Shown one piece after another: positions 1-8,617 of a DNA stretch of 54,772 bases. A program made the translations under genes and the position numbers. Position 1 is the first letter of the stretch. Every line of letters begins with the position of its first letter. The notes beneath the pieces are model-generated. The model searched no databases and was not told the origin of the DNA. It was given only the letters and a program-made list of their open reading frames with translations. This stretch comes from Albidovulum sp. bin36 (lineage in GTDB: Bacteria > Pseudomonadota > Alphaproteobacteria > Rhodobacterales > Rhodobacteraceae): positions 1-54,772 of the forward strand of contig MPMP01000026.1 of the NCBI GenBank assembly GCA_002238565.1, written 5' to 3'.

Positions 1-1422
1 TAGAAGTTCGATTGGTCGCCTGCCCTTCAGATCGGTGGCTTCGGGATTGGCCCCGGCCTTAAGCAGCATTTCCGCAATATCGGTCCAGCCGCACTCGGCC
101 GCGATGTGCAGGGGTGTCCGTTGGCGTATGTCTGCTGCGTTGGGGTCTCTGCCGCGCATCAAGGCAATTTTCATGCCGGCGGCGCTTCCAGAAAGTGCCA
201 GCAGATGAAGACTGGATCCGGAACTGGCGACGACGAAGTTTTCGAGCGACGCAATCGGAATGCCAAATTCTCCGGTCGCGTTCCTCTGCAGCAAACCCTT
301 TTCCGCCAATCTTTCGAATAGCTTCTCCGCATCCATGCCGTCAGGAAATCGGAAAGCTCGACCTCCTCGGCGAGCATCGTGTTCCGAATCAATCGCATCC
401 TCATACTGGTCGCGCCTGCCCGTCGGACCGACGCTGTCCAGCACCCGCGCCACCAATTCAATCGGAAGCGAGTCGGTTCTGGCAACGTTGTAGGCCGAGC
501 GCATTCGCGCCTCCTCGCGCCGGAATGCGCCGCCGTCGACCGCCTCGAGCCGGAGTACCGCGTCCGCCAGGCTTGCCGAAAGTGCGCGGAAGCAGTGGTG
601 AAGGTGCACCGGCCAGCCTTCCGAATGGAGGAATATGTTTTCGCTCCACGTATTTCGTAATTCCGACGGCGAAATCCCGAAATAGTCGAAAAACCGATCG
701 GCCGATAATCGGGTCTCGTCCCTGGAGAGGCAGCCCAGCGTGTGCACGGCATCGACCGACAGCCGGCTGATCCCGGCGTTTGCGAGGAGGCCTTCGAGAT
801 TCGCCAGCCCGGCCAGAACCGGCAGCAGCGGCAGGCCGTGATCCCCCTGGTGCAGCCACAGGAGAAGATTGACCGCCGCTGTGTTCTTTGCCGAGAGGTC
901 GAGGTTCTGGGCCTCGTCGATCATCAATACCACCGCCCGGTTTCGCGGAATCTGAAGCTCCTCCGGAGACGAAGGGGAACTCCGACCCATATTCAGGCCG
1001 GCGCCCATCACCGACATGCCTTCGATTCTGGAAAGAAGCCCTTTCGCCGTGCCTAGGAGCGAACTCGGAAGGCCGTTTCCGATCGCGGTTGCGAACGCCC
1101 CGGGTTCGTCGAGGGCATGAATTGGGATTTTGACCGGAATCGGTGCCGGTTCGTTTGCGCCGCGGCGCTTTAGCCAGATATGTTCGAGATGCTGGAGCAG
1201 CGAAGACTTCCCGGCGCCGGGCGCGCCTTGAATTACTCGAGTTGCGCCCCTTCGACCCGTCCATTGCGAATGTTCGGCGTCTCCGCCTGCAACCGTTCGT
1301 AGGCACGCCGCCTCGATATTCGAAATTACTTCGTTCCGACCGGCGAAAAAGGGTGTCCATTCTCGATCGTCGCTTTGCGCGAACTCGCGCAGTTTCTCGT
1401 TTCGCGCCGGATTTATTGCCAT
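1..1422 (-). CDS. AAA/STAND-type ATPase with C-terminal ankyrin repeats (3' end beyond window)
   Basis: An uninterrupted frame of 474 codons runs from ATG 1422 to base 1 with no stop, so the C-terminus lies outside the window. I read it codon by codon on the reverse strand. The N-terminus has the pattern FAGRNEVI, then Walker A GAPGAGKSS (about residues 70-78) and Walker B VVLMIDEAQN, which is the ORC/AAA_16-like layout of multi-copy bacterial ATPases. A helical region follows. The end holds ankyrin units around RTPLHIAAECGWTDIAEMLL and GANPEATDLKGRRP. Ankyrin repeats mediate protein binding, so this is probably an ATP-dependent switch or scaffold, possibly in an accessory or conflict system; that role is inference. 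Several long frames on both strands across this stretch are shadows of it. A decayed relative lies just upstream at 1792-2010. Confidence 0.8.
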   Translation of the reverse strand, partial: MAINPARNEKLREFAQSDDREWTPFFAGRNEVISNIEAACLRTVAGGDAEHSQWTGRRGATRVIQGAPGAGKSSLLQHLEHIWLKRRGANEPAPIPVKIPIHALDEPGAFATAIGNGLPSSLLGTAKGLLSRIEGMSVMGAGLNMGRSSPSSPEELQIPRNRAVVLMIDEAQNLDLSAKNTAAVNLLLWLHQGDHGLPLLPVLAGLANLEGLLANAGISRLSVDAVHTLGCLSRDETRLSADRFFDYFGISPSELRNTWSENIFLHSEGWPVHLHHCFRALSASLADAVLRLEAVDGGAFRREEARMRSAYNVARTDSLPIELVARVLDSVGPTGRRDQYEDAIDSEHDARRGGRAFRFPDGMDAEKLFERLAEKGLLQRNATGEFGIPIASLENFVVASSGSSLHLLALSGSAAGMKIALMRGRDPNAADIRQRTPLHIAAECGWTDIAEMLLKAGANPEATDLKGRRPIELL

Positions 1423-1791
1423 GGCCTCGGAAATTCAGTTAATTGCGACGCATCATAGTATCGATTCTCGAAATCCGCCAAAATGGTTTTGAGCCGCCGT
1501 CGGCAACTTTGACCGTTCAACCGTCTTTCGCTCGGCCAGGATACGACGGGCATGCGACTCTTTATAAAAGCCAAGGCCCTGTTGCAAAATTGCCGGTCTC
1601 GCCTTGACGCATTCCGAACCGGCAACTTGCGGCCGATAATCACGGCTCAAGGGAAGGATCGCCGTCGTGGGTCGGTTTCGCCGATGACTTCCGGGCCGAA
1701 TCGGCGAGGAATCGCGAGCATTGGCGGAAATCAATATCTCTTTGCGTCTCGCGGACGCACATTTCGGCAAGGCTCGATTGATATTCTCACT
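1423..1791. other. Gene-free stretch between the ATPase and its decayed relative
   Basis: About 370 bases. The frames crossing it are arginine-rich and match no family I recognise. It probably holds the promoter of the ATPase and further eroded sequence of the neighbouring remnant. I see no convincing promoter or terminator. Confidence 0.4.
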
Positions 1792-2010
1792 TTCCGGTCG
1801 CGTGCGCAAACGGCCCGAAACAATCGAAAGCATGAAATCGGGATTTTGTCTGGAATAGAAGACAGTTCGATTCTTTGGCGCGCACTCGTCAGATGCGCTG
1901 GAGGCGGTGCAAGTGCGAGGTCTTTTCGGCTCCGGGCGCACCTTGGATCAGGTGCTTGGCTCCATCTCCCTACATCCAGTCGATAAATTCACCGAAATCG
2001 CCTTTTGCGA
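1792..2010 (-). pseudogene. Decayed paralogue of the ankyrin ATPase (Walker A segment)
   Basis: Read on the minus strand, this stretch gives LIQGAPGAEKTSHLHRLQRI, which lines up with VIQGAPGAGKSSLLQHLEHI of the intact gene at 1-1422. Just before it, DWM-stop-GDGAKH matches QWTGRRGATR. About 60 bases further on, a run beginning acaaaatcccgatttcatgc matches the intact gene's gtcaaaatcccaattcatgc with a one-base insertion. In-frame stops, a frameshift and replacement of the P-loop glycine by glutamate mean it cannot make a working ATPase. It abuts the stop of the ABC ATPase gene at 2024. Only this segment is recognisable, so the original length is unknown. Confidence 0.7.
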
Positions 2011-2023
2011 CTCTCCGGCATGT

Positions 2024-3139
2024 CTAGTCCAAGCGTTCGCCGGTTTCCGCGTCGAAAACGTGGGCGGCGGAGAAGTTCAGTCGAAACGAGAGCCGGTCGC
2101 CTGCGGCAGTATCGAATCGGCCCCGGATCAAAATTGTAATTTCACCGTCCGGCGCAGACGCCACGATGTGCGTGTCGAGACCGGTAACTTCGACAAGGAC
2201 CACTTCGGCCGAAATCTCTCCGAAGGACCCGCCGCCGTCGGAATTCGGATCTAATCCCGGCAATGAAATGTGCTCGGGCCTTATTCCTAGAAAGCATTCC
2301 CGACCCGGACCGACCTTGCTCGCGCCCGGCAGCGTCCCCGGAGGAACCGGGATCGGAGTTCCGTTCCGAGGGACAAAGCAAAGACGCCCGCGGTCCTGCT
2401 CGAAGGTTCCGCCAATGAGGTTCATGGTGGGCGAACCGATGAATCCCGCCACGAAGATATTCGTCGGCCTGTCGTAGAGTTCAAGCGGCGTGCCGACTTG
2501 CTCGACCCTGCCTTCGCGCAAAATGACGACCTGCTCGGCCATCGTCATCGCCTCGACCTGGTCGTGCGTAACGAAAATCATGGTCGTGCCCAAGCGCTGA
2601 TGCAGCCGCTTGATCTCCGCCCGCATCTGAACGCGAAGCTTGGCGTCGAGATTTGAAAGCGGTTCGTCAAAGAGAAACACTTTCGGGTTGCGGACTATCG
2701 CCCGGCCCATCGCCACCCTCTGGCGCTGGCCGCCCGACAGATGCCGCGGATACCGATCCAGCAGGCTTTCGAGTCCGAGAATGCGCGCCGCCTCCCACAT
2801 GCGGTCATTGCTTTCGGCGCGAGTGCGCCGCGCCATCCGCAAAGTGAACAGCATGTTTTCCGCAACCGTCATATGCGGATAGAGCGCGTAGTTCTGAAAT
2901 ACCATCGCCACGTCGCGATCTTTCGGAGCGAGGTCGTTCACCGCCTTGCCGTCAATGTAAATCTCGCCGTAGTCTATGTGCTCCAGACCGGCGATCATGC
3001 GGAGCAAGGTGGACTTGCCGCAGCCCGACGGACCGATCAGCGCCACGAAACGCCCTGCCGGCACTTCGAATTCGATATCGCGCAGCACGGCATCCCTGCC
3101 GAAATCCTTGCCGACCGAATTGAATACGACTTGTACCAT
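2024..3139 (-). CDS. Sugar ABC transporter ATP-binding protein (MalK/UgpC type)
   Basis: Cytoplasmic ATPase subunit that powers the permease pair encoded upstream. It has Walker A GPSGCGKST (residues 36-44), the Q-loop FQNYALYPH, signature LSGGQRQ (134-140), Walker B VFLFDEP (154-160) and the switch histidine in FVTHD. The remaining ~130 residues form the MOI/TOBE regulatory domain typical of CUT1 importers, with the family phrases FIGSPTMN and LGIRPEHI. At 371 residues it has the normal length. It is the last gene of the six-gene minus-strand operon, 15 bases after the NMT1/THI5-like gene. The substrate cannot be read from this subunit; glycerol-3-phosphate, trehalose-like or other oligosaccharide systems use the same type. 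Confidence 0.93.
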   Translation of the reverse strand: MVQVVFNSVGKDFGRDAVLRDIEFEVPAGRFVALIGPSGCGKSTLLRMIAGLEHIDYGEIYIDGKAVNDLAPKDRDVAMVFQNYALYPHMTVAENMLFTLRMARRTRAESNDRMWEAARILGLESLLDRYPRHLSGGQRQRVAMGRAIVRNPKVFLFDEPLSNLDAKLRVQMRAEIKRLHQRLGTTMIFVTHDQVEAMTMAEQVVILREGRVEQVGTPLELYDRPTNIFVAGFIGSPTMNLIGGTFEQDRGRLCFVPRNGTPIPVPPGTLPGASKVGPGRECFLGIRPEHISLPGLDPNSDGGGSFGEISAEVVLVEVTGLDTHIVASAPDGEITILIRGRFDTAAGDRLSFRLNFSAAHVFDAETGERLD

Positions 3140-3154
3140 TGATGCCTCGCTCGC

Positions 3155-4126
3155 CTATCCAGTATCCATTGCGGAAGAAGGAACTGGCGCCGAGATCCCC
3201 TCGACTTCTCCTTCCGCTCGCAGACCGCTTAGCCGGAATGACGTATCCAGCGCGCACGACAGCGGCGTGTCGGGCGGGATAATTCCAAGCCTTCGATAGG
3301 CGCGCAGATTGTCCGCCCATCGTTCGCGATCTATTGAACCGATTTGCTCCGCGCCCTCTCCTCCGGCCACAAGCCGCCGAACGAGGCCGAGCGCCGTTTT
3401 TTCTCGTTCCAGATCTCCCATCGGCTCTCCGACGCGGCGAATCGAGGCTGCGGCTTCGTCGAAATCCTTCAGGCAAGCGCGCCAGCCCGCGAACGATGCC
3501 TGAAGAAACCGTTCGTACGCCTGGCGTTGCGCGGCGAGGGCCTCATCCGTCGCGAAGACGACTTGCGCATAGGGATGCAGCTTCGGATGCCGAAGCGAAA
3601 ACGTCGAAACCGACACGCCGTTGGCAGCCAATTCGAGAGGTTCGGAGACCGCATATCCCTGAACGGCGTCGAAGCGTCGCGCCAGCAGATTATCCAGATC
3701 GTATGCAACCTCGACAAGCTCCAGCTCGCTCCGGTCGATTCCGTGAAGCTCCAGCATTCCTTCGAGTATTTTAATGCCGTCGCAGTGCATGGCGACACGT
3801 TTGCCGCGCAGGTCGGCAATGGATCGAATCCCCGATTCCGATCGGCTCATCACGACCAAGGGAGTTTGCCTGAACATCGCCGCCAAGGCGCTGACCCTTG
3901 CATGCCCGCAAGCACTCGCGGACACAACGAGATTGTCTTCGGCCGAACCTGCGCATAGCCCGCCTTCGGCGACCGTTTCCACGATGCCGCGTCCGTTTTC
4001 GACCCAAGGGACCAGCGTAACGCTCAGGCCGGCTTCCCGGTACAGCCCGCGATCAAGCGCCCAGCAAATGCCGGCAAATTGGACGTTTGGCAGCCAGTCG
4101 AGAAAAAACGTAAATTCTTGACGCAT
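3155..4126 (-). CDS. NMT1/THI5-like protein without signal peptide
   Basis: 323 residues resembling the NMT1/THI5/ThiY fold: an N-terminal strand FTFFLDWLPN, a GLYREAGLSVTLVPW segment, GSAEDNLVVS in the ligand region and IADLRGKRVA. Bacterial relatives are usually periplasmic pyrimidine or sulfonate binding proteins, while eukaryotic THI5 is a cytosolic pyrimidine synthase. Here an in-frame TGA lies directly before the ATG, so no signal peptide can be hidden upstream and the protein should stay in the cytoplasm. The THI5 active-site motif CCCFC is absent, so I do not call it a synthase. It sits inside a sugar-type ABC operon between the NIF3-family gene and the ATPase, which suggests a ligand-sensing or metabolic partner. 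Function unknown. Confidence 0.7.
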   Translation of the reverse strand: MRQEFTFFLDWLPNVQFAGICWALDRGLYREAGLSVTLVPWVENGRGIVETVAEGGLCAGSAEDNLVVSASACGHARVSALAAMFRQTPLVVMSRSESGIRSIADLRGKRVAMHCDGIKILEGMLELHGIDRSELELVEVAYDLDNLLARRFDAVQGYAVSEPLELAANGVSVSTFSLRHPKLHPYAQVVFATDEALAAQRQAYERFLQASFAGWRACLKDFDEAAASIRRVGEPMGDLEREKTALGLVRRLVAGGEGAEQIGSIDRERWADNLRAYRRLGIIPPDTPLSCALDTSFRLSGLRAEGEVEGISAPVPSSAMDTG

Positions 4127-4182
4127 TCAAATCCCCGCTTGCTTGACCGGCGGAGCGGTCAATTCGGACTCGGACGCCGGCC

Positions 4183-4989
4183 TCATATGAACCGATCCGG
4201 GTCGACCGTGTCGATATACTCGATCCGCATTTCGGGAAGTCGGGATTTCAGCCATTCGCAGCAAGCCTGCATGCCCGGCGTTTCCGTGGCGCAATGTCCG
4301 GCCGTGATCATCGCCAGCCCGCAGTCGCGCGCGAATTCCAGGTCTCGCCACTCAATCACTTCACCGGTTAGCGCGGCATCGCAGCCGTGCTTCGTCGCGC
4401 GCGTCACGATGTCGATGGCCCCGGGGCTTCCCCAATCAAGCGATATCTTGCGAACCGGCATCTTGGGGTCGCCGCAGTAGCGAATTCCGGACTTGCCGAG
4501 CCGCTTGGCAATGTGGGCCGCTATGTCCTCAAGCGTTGCGACCGGAGGCGCAAAAATGTAGTCGGGCGATACTTGGACGTCGCCCCAGCCGAGTGCTTCT
4601 GCGAGCGCATAGCCCATCCCGTACTTCGGGAACTGATCCCAGCCGTCGTGAAAGCGGTGGACAACGAGGTCGTGCTGCTCAATCAATCGCTGTTTTCGCT
4701 GCCCCTGCGGGGTTGCCAATTTTTCGGGAAGGTCCAGCGCCGGCGTATGCCGCTCGTCCCCGTAAGGATAGAAGTAGGGATGGTGGTAGAAGACCGGTTC
4801 GTGCGCGAGCACGAAATTCAGCCCGCTATCCGCGGCGCGCTCCAGTACATCGATGTTGGGCAGCCAGGTCACGGCTATGCCCTTGATTTCGGCATCGGGG
4901 TCGCCGGCCATAATGCCGTCCACTTCGTCCTCGGGGGTATGCGGCGGGGCCTCGCGGGCCAGCCAGCTGTCAAGTTCTGATGCGCGCAT
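4183..4989 (-). CDS. NIF3-family dinuclear-metal protein
   Basis: 268 residues from ATG 4989, chosen because GGAG stands nine bases upstream and the conserved region begins at once; the frame is open for 28 more codons that look non-coding. NIF3 motifs present are FVLAHEPVFYHH near the N-terminal third, VVHRFHDGWDQ, and the C-terminal AGHCATE, which together supply the histidine, aspartate and glutamate ligands of the two-metal centre. NIF3 proteins form hexameric rings; members have been linked to GTP cyclohydrolase I-like or hydrolase activity, but most have no assigned reaction. It lies between the permease and NMT1/THI5-like genes of the ABC operon, so it may act on the imported compound. 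That link is inference from position. Confidence 0.8.
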   Translation of the reverse strand: MRASELDSWLAREAPPHTPEDEVDGIMAGDPDAEIKGIAVTWLPNIDVLERAADSGLNFVLAHEPVFYHHPYFYPYGDERHTPALDLPEKLATPQGQRKQRLIEQHDLVVHRFHDGWDQFPKYGMGYALAEALGWGDVQVSPDYIFAPPVATLEDIAAHIAKRLGKSGIRYCGDPKMPVRKISLDWGSPGAIDIVTRATKHGCDAALTGEVIEWRDLEFARDCGLAMITAGHCATETPGMQACCEWLKSRLPEMRIEYIDTVDPDRFI

Positions 4990-5020
4990 GTTCGTTCTCC
5001 ATCGATTCGAAGTTAGGGTC

Positions 5021-5899
5021 CTACTCGTAGCCCCCGGCGGCGAAACCGCGCACGAGGTGCTTCTGCAAGACAAGAAAGATTAGAAGTATCGGAACCGTTG
5101 CAACCGTGCTGGCCGCCATTAAAAGGCCGAACTTGATATTCTGCCCGCCTCCTGTAAGCGCATCAAGCGTGATCGTAATCGTCCGAAGTCTATCGCTGTT
5201 GATCAATACGACCGGGTACAGGTACTCGCCCCAGCAAAGTATAAAGACGAAGATCGCCGTTGAGACAACACCAGGCAAAGCCTGCGGCATCGCGATCAGG
5301 AAGAAAGCTTCGAACCGGTTGGCGCCGTCGACGACGGCCGCCTCTTCCATAGTCTTCGGTATCGTCTGGAAACAGGCGCGCATCATCCAAATTCCCAGCG
5401 GCAGCGTGAAACTTAGATAGCTGAGGATGAGGCCGGCATGCGTATTGACCAGCCCCGCCATTCGAAGCCCGATGTAGAATGGTATGATCAGCACGATCGA
5501 CGGAACCATGTAGGCGTAGAGGCTGATCCTCGCGATCCATTCCGCGGTCGGCGTCAAAAACCGGGTCAGGACATAGGCGCTCATGGATGCGAGGATGATC
5601 GTGACGAAAGTCACGAAGCAGGAAATCCAGGCGGTGTTGAACAGATGCCATAGAATGCTCGTCTGCTCGAACAGGTCGACGTAGTTCTTGAACGTGACCT
5701 CCCGCGGGACAAGCGTTCGCTCGATCGAGATTTCCCGGAAATTCTTGATCGAGGCGGTTACCATCCAGTAGAACGGAAACAGCACAAGAAACAGGAGAAG
5801 GACGACCCCTCCGAATACCGTGACGGAACGAATGGCGGAGGTCTTGCGCCTGTTGCGGCGCGGCAGCCGCTTGTGCGCTGGACGAGAAGGCGAAGTCAT
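5021..5899 (-). CDS. Sugar ABC transporter permease (MalG type)
   Basis: 292-residue inner-membrane subunit. The start at 5899 is set by an ATGA overlap with the stop of the preceding permease; upstream codons in this frame belong to that gene's shadow. After a basic N-terminus come a first membrane helix (about residues 24-46) and five more. The EAA loop that docks on the ATPase is EEAAVVDGANRFEAF (about 185-199). The ending GFAAGGYE is typical of MalG-like CUT1 permeases. It pairs with the 5896-6834 permease and the ATPase at 2024-3139. Confidence 0.92.
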   Translation of the reverse strand: MTSPSRPAHKRLPRRNRRKTSAIRSVTVFGGVVLLLFLVLFPFYWMVTASIKNFREISIERTLVPREVTFKNYVDLFEQTSILWHLFNTAWISCFVTFVTIILASMSAYVLTRFLTPTAEWIARISLYAYMVPSIVLIIPFYIGLRMAGLVNTHAGLILSYLSFTLPLGIWMMRACFQTIPKTMEEAAVVDGANRFEAFFLIAMPQALPGVVSTAIFVFILCWGEYLYPVVLINSDRLRTITITLDALTGGGQNIKFGLLMAASTVATVPILLIFLVLQKHLVRGFAAGGYE

Positions 5900-6834
5900 G
5901 ACGTGTCGTAAGCTTTGCGCAGCCGCGCGCCGACGCGAAAATGCACTGCCGCCAGCAAGGTCACGAAAACCATCAGCGAAACCGACACGGCCGAAGCATG
6001 GCCCATCCGGAACAATCCGAACGCCTCCTTGTAGGCCATGATAGGCAGAACTTCGGTGGCGCCGATAGGGCCGCCTTCCGTCAACAGCCAGATCATGTCG
6101 TAGTTTCGGAAGGCCCAAATCGCCCGTATTAGCACGACGACCATCAGAGCGGGTGCGAGAAGCGGCAAAGTCAGATGGATAAAGCGCTTAGCCGGGCCGG
6201 CGCCATCAAGCGCGGCCGCTTCGTAGATGCTGTCGGGCACGTTCTGGATCGCGGCGAGAAGAGTGATCGCGGCGAACGGAAACCACGTCCACGCCGATAT
6301 CAGAACAACTGCCATCATTGCGAATCTTTGATCCCCGAGCCAGGGAACGGAAACGGCTTGCGCGCCGATAAAGCCTAGGAAGTCGTTTAGGATGCCGCGG
6401 CCGCTAAAAATGAACTTCCAGATAAATGCCACGACGATCGACGGCACAATGTAAGGAAATATCACGAGCGCCCGGAGGGGTCCGCGTCCCCGGAAGTTGC
6501 AGTCCAGCAGGATCGCGATGGCAAGGCCGAATACAGTGGCGACGGCGGTGGAACCGACCGTAAAAACGATGCCGTTCCAAAACGCGAACCAAAAATCGGC
6601 ATCGGTCAGAAGGTCGATGTAGTTGGATAGTCCGACGAAGCGCCAAGTGCGTATCAGCGTGTTCTGGACAAAAAATCCCAGGCCGAACGTGTAAATGATC
6701 GGCAAAGCGATCACGAAGGCGATCACCACGGCAGTCGGGCCGAGAGCCACGTAGTAGAAGATGCGCTCGTCGCGGAATTTCAGGCGAGGAGCGCGTCGGT
6801 CGCGCCTTGCGGATTTTGCGGACGAGAAGGCCAA
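5896..6834 (-). CDS. Sugar ABC transporter permease (MalF/UgpA type)
   Basis: 312-residue inner-membrane subunit with six membrane segments and the EAA loop YEAAALDGAGPAKRF (about residues 204-218), followed by the usual hydrophobic C-terminal half. The start is uncertain: TTG 6834 gives a normal-length product beginning MAFSSAK, but no clear Shine-Dalgarno precedes it, and the frame stays open for about 25 codons upstream without an ATG. It is the second gene of the operon, after the binding protein, and overlaps the next permease by four bases, which favours coupled translation of the heterodimer. Confidence 0.9.
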   Translation of the reverse strand: MAFSSAKSARRDRRAPRLKFRDERIFYYVALGPTAVVIAFVIALPIIYTFGLGFFVQNTLIRTWRFVGLSNYIDLLTDADFWFAFWNGIVFTVGSTAVATVFGLAIAILLDCNFRGRGPLRALVIFPYIVPSIVVAFIWKFIFSGRGILNDFLGFIGAQAVSVPWLGDQRFAMMAVVLISAWTWFPFAAITLLAAIQNVPDSIYEAAALDGAGPAKRFIHLTLPLLAPALMVVVLIRAIWAFRNYDMIWLLTEGGPIGATEVLPIMAYKEAFGLFRMGHASAVSVSLMVFVTLLAAVHFRVGARLRKAYDTS

Positions 6835-7259
6835 TCCGCCGAGCCTCAGGCCGATCGCCCAGGCAAGCCGGGTCTCGGCATATGCGATGCCCCTTGAAGC
6901 CTAGCGGTTCTTCCAGCTGGCGGACCGCCGAAATTCCGTGAACTTGCGCTCATGAGATTGCCGCTTTCGACGAAACGAGATTTTCCGGTTGCCGGGCCAA
7001 GGACGATTCGCGCAGCGCGGCCGCAATCCGAAATCGCGTCGGACCCCGGCAGCGGCCGGAACGCGGACGGCCGCCCGCGCCATGCATAAGCACATGCCGT
7101 CCCGCCGCCGCCAATCAAGCCGGCACGCGGCGAAACCTATTCGAATTGCCGGTTAACCTGGCGTTCCGACCGGGAGGGCGGTTCATGCCCGCCCTCCCGA
7201 GACCATTCCGGGACCCTAGCCGCAATAGACGTATGCCGAAAGGAAGCTGGTCCCCGAGG
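6835..7259. other. Intercistronic region between binding protein and permeases
   Basis: About 425 bases within the ABC operon, with no supportable gene. Its main content is the strong stem-loop at 7171-7199, placed 60 bases after the binding-protein stop. The rest is GC-rich and contains only short arginine-rich frames. Such gaps after a binding-protein gene commonly let that protein be made in excess over the permeases. Confidence 0.5.
7171..7199 (-). terminator. Perfect 11-bp stem-loop after the binding-protein gene
   Basis: CGGGAGGGCGG pairs exactly with CCGCCCTCCCG around the seven-base loop TTCATGC. On the coding (minus) strand it follows the binding-protein stop by about 60 bases. No T-run follows, so it is more likely a partial attenuator or a 3'-end stabiliser of the binding-protein message than a full terminator. 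Confidence 0.6.
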
Positions 7260-8564
7260 CTACTGAATCGCAGCCTTTTGAGCGTCGAAGTCGGCCTGCA
7301 ATTCGAGAATCTTCTCCTTGCCCCAGGCGGCGGCTTCTTCCGCGGGAACGTCCTGCAGCAGCACCATCTGGATCATTTGCGGAAGAATGTTCGACGCGTT
7401 CAGGGCGCCCGCGTAGTAGTTCGGCGGGTGATCCGGCGATTCCCAGCCAAGAGACCGCCCGTAGGCTACCGCGTCGTAGACGATCATCATGTCGTCAATA
7501 TGCGACTGGATTAGAGGGTCGTCCATGTACAGCGGGCTGTCGCGGTACGACACGAGCGGCGGCGTGAGATGAACAGGGACCGTACGCAGGAACGGCAGCA
7601 GGTATTCCGGCTGCATCATGAAATCCAGGAATTCTTTGCCGAGATCCTTGTTCGGCGCCTCCGACATGATCGCGTGGGATTTCCGGCTGAGTGGCCCGGC
7701 GCGCATTTTCCCCATGGGCTGGTGTAGAACCCTGGTGTGCTCGGTCAGCGGTGGATTGTCCCTTGCGGCGTGCACCAGCAGGCGGCCTCCGTACATTGAA
7801 ATCGCCACCAATTCGGCGGTGAAGGCGTCAATGCTGTCCCACCATTCCCAAGTCGAGCTTTCGGGGGGCGAATACTGGTGGAGCTGCTTCAGGAAATTTA
7901 GTGCTTCGATCGACTCGGGGCTGTCGACGATCGGCTTCAAGTCGGTATCGAAAACGAAGCCGCCGTTCTGCCAGAGCAGAACTTCGTAGTGCCACGCGGT
8001 CCACTCGCCCGGGCCTGCGGCGATCGCGATGCCGTAGAAATTGTTGTCCGGATCGTTGAGCTGCTGCGCAGCCGACAGAAAGTCCTCCCAAGTCTGTGGC
8101 GGCGCGATTCCGGCCTCGTCCAAGACGTCCTTGCGATACCACCACATTTCCGAGGTCAGAGCGTAGGGAATATCCCAGCGCACGCCGTTGTAGGGAATCG
8201 ACGCCAAGGGCACGACGTCGTCGCCGTATTTTTCGAACCACCATGTTGCCGGCTCGAGAAGACCGAGGTCGGCATAGGTAAGCAATCGCTCAAGCTGCAT
8301 GGACGCAATTTCCGGAGGCTCGCCGGCTGCGACTCGCACGGCAAGCGCCTCGTCCATGTTGCCCTGGAAATCGAGTTCTATCATCACGCCGGGATTGGCG
8401 CTCATGAAGTCGTCGGCGGCAGCCCGGTAGAAGGCTTGGCTTTCCGGCGCGATTTCATCCGACATAAGGTGAACGACACGCTCCTGCGCCAAGCCGGACG
8501 TCGCGAAAACAGCCGCAGCGGCCAGCGCAAGAGAACTCGCGAAGTGAATTCGTTTCACGTACAT
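7260..8564 (-). CDS. Sugar ABC transporter substrate-binding protein (family 1)
   Basis: 434 residues from ATG 8564, chosen over an upstream ATG because GGGAGGATA lies just before it and a classic signal peptide starts there: basic MYVKR, a hydrophobic run, then SGLA-QE with cleavage after about residue 26. The mature part has the family-1 extracellular-solute-binding layout (AADDFMSANPGVMIELDFQ near the N-terminus, conserved tryptophans in the hinge, TWEDFLSAAQQL). It should bind the substrate in the periplasm and deliver it to the two permeases. First gene of the operon. The ligand is not evident; the abundance of Trp fits a carbohydrate. Confidence 0.92.
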   Translation of the reverse strand: MYVKRIHFASSLALAAAAVFATSGLAQERVVHLMSDEIAPESQAFYRAAADDFMSANPGVMIELDFQGNMDEALAVRVAAGEPPEIASMQLERLLTYADLGLLEPATWWFEKYGDDVVPLASIPYNGVRWDIPYALTSEMWWYRKDVLDEAGIAPPQTWEDFLSAAQQLNDPDNNFYGIAIAAGPGEWTAWHYEVLLWQNGGFVFDTDLKPIVDSPESIEALNFLKQLHQYSPPESSTWEWWDSIDAFTAELVAISMYGGRLLVHAARDNPPLTEHTRVLHQPMGKMRAGPLSRKSHAIMSEAPNKDLGKEFLDFMMQPEYLLPFLRTVPVHLTPPLVSYRDSPLYMDDPLIQSHIDDMMIVYDAVAYGRSLGWESPDHPPNYYAGALNASNILPQMIQMVLLQDVPAEEAAAWGKEKILELQADFDAQKAAIQ

Positions 8565-8582
8565 AGTTGCTATCCTCCCAAA

Positions 8583-8588
8583 ATTATA
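8583..8588 (-). promoter_or_regulatory. Possible -10 box of the sugar ABC operon
   Basis: The minus strand reads TATAAT 18 bases before the start codon of the binding-protein gene. No good TTGACA lies at the expected distance, and the implied leader is short, so this is only a candidate. A second TATAAT lies at 8663-8668. Confidence 0.25.
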
Positions 8589-8617
8589 TAGTCGGGGCAA
8601 AAGTCCGGACATTAATC

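Noticed and set aside
458..1360. 300-codon arginine-rich frame on the minus strand
   Set aside because: It is a shifted shadow of the ankyrin ATPase, whose own frame carries Walker and ankyrin motifs.
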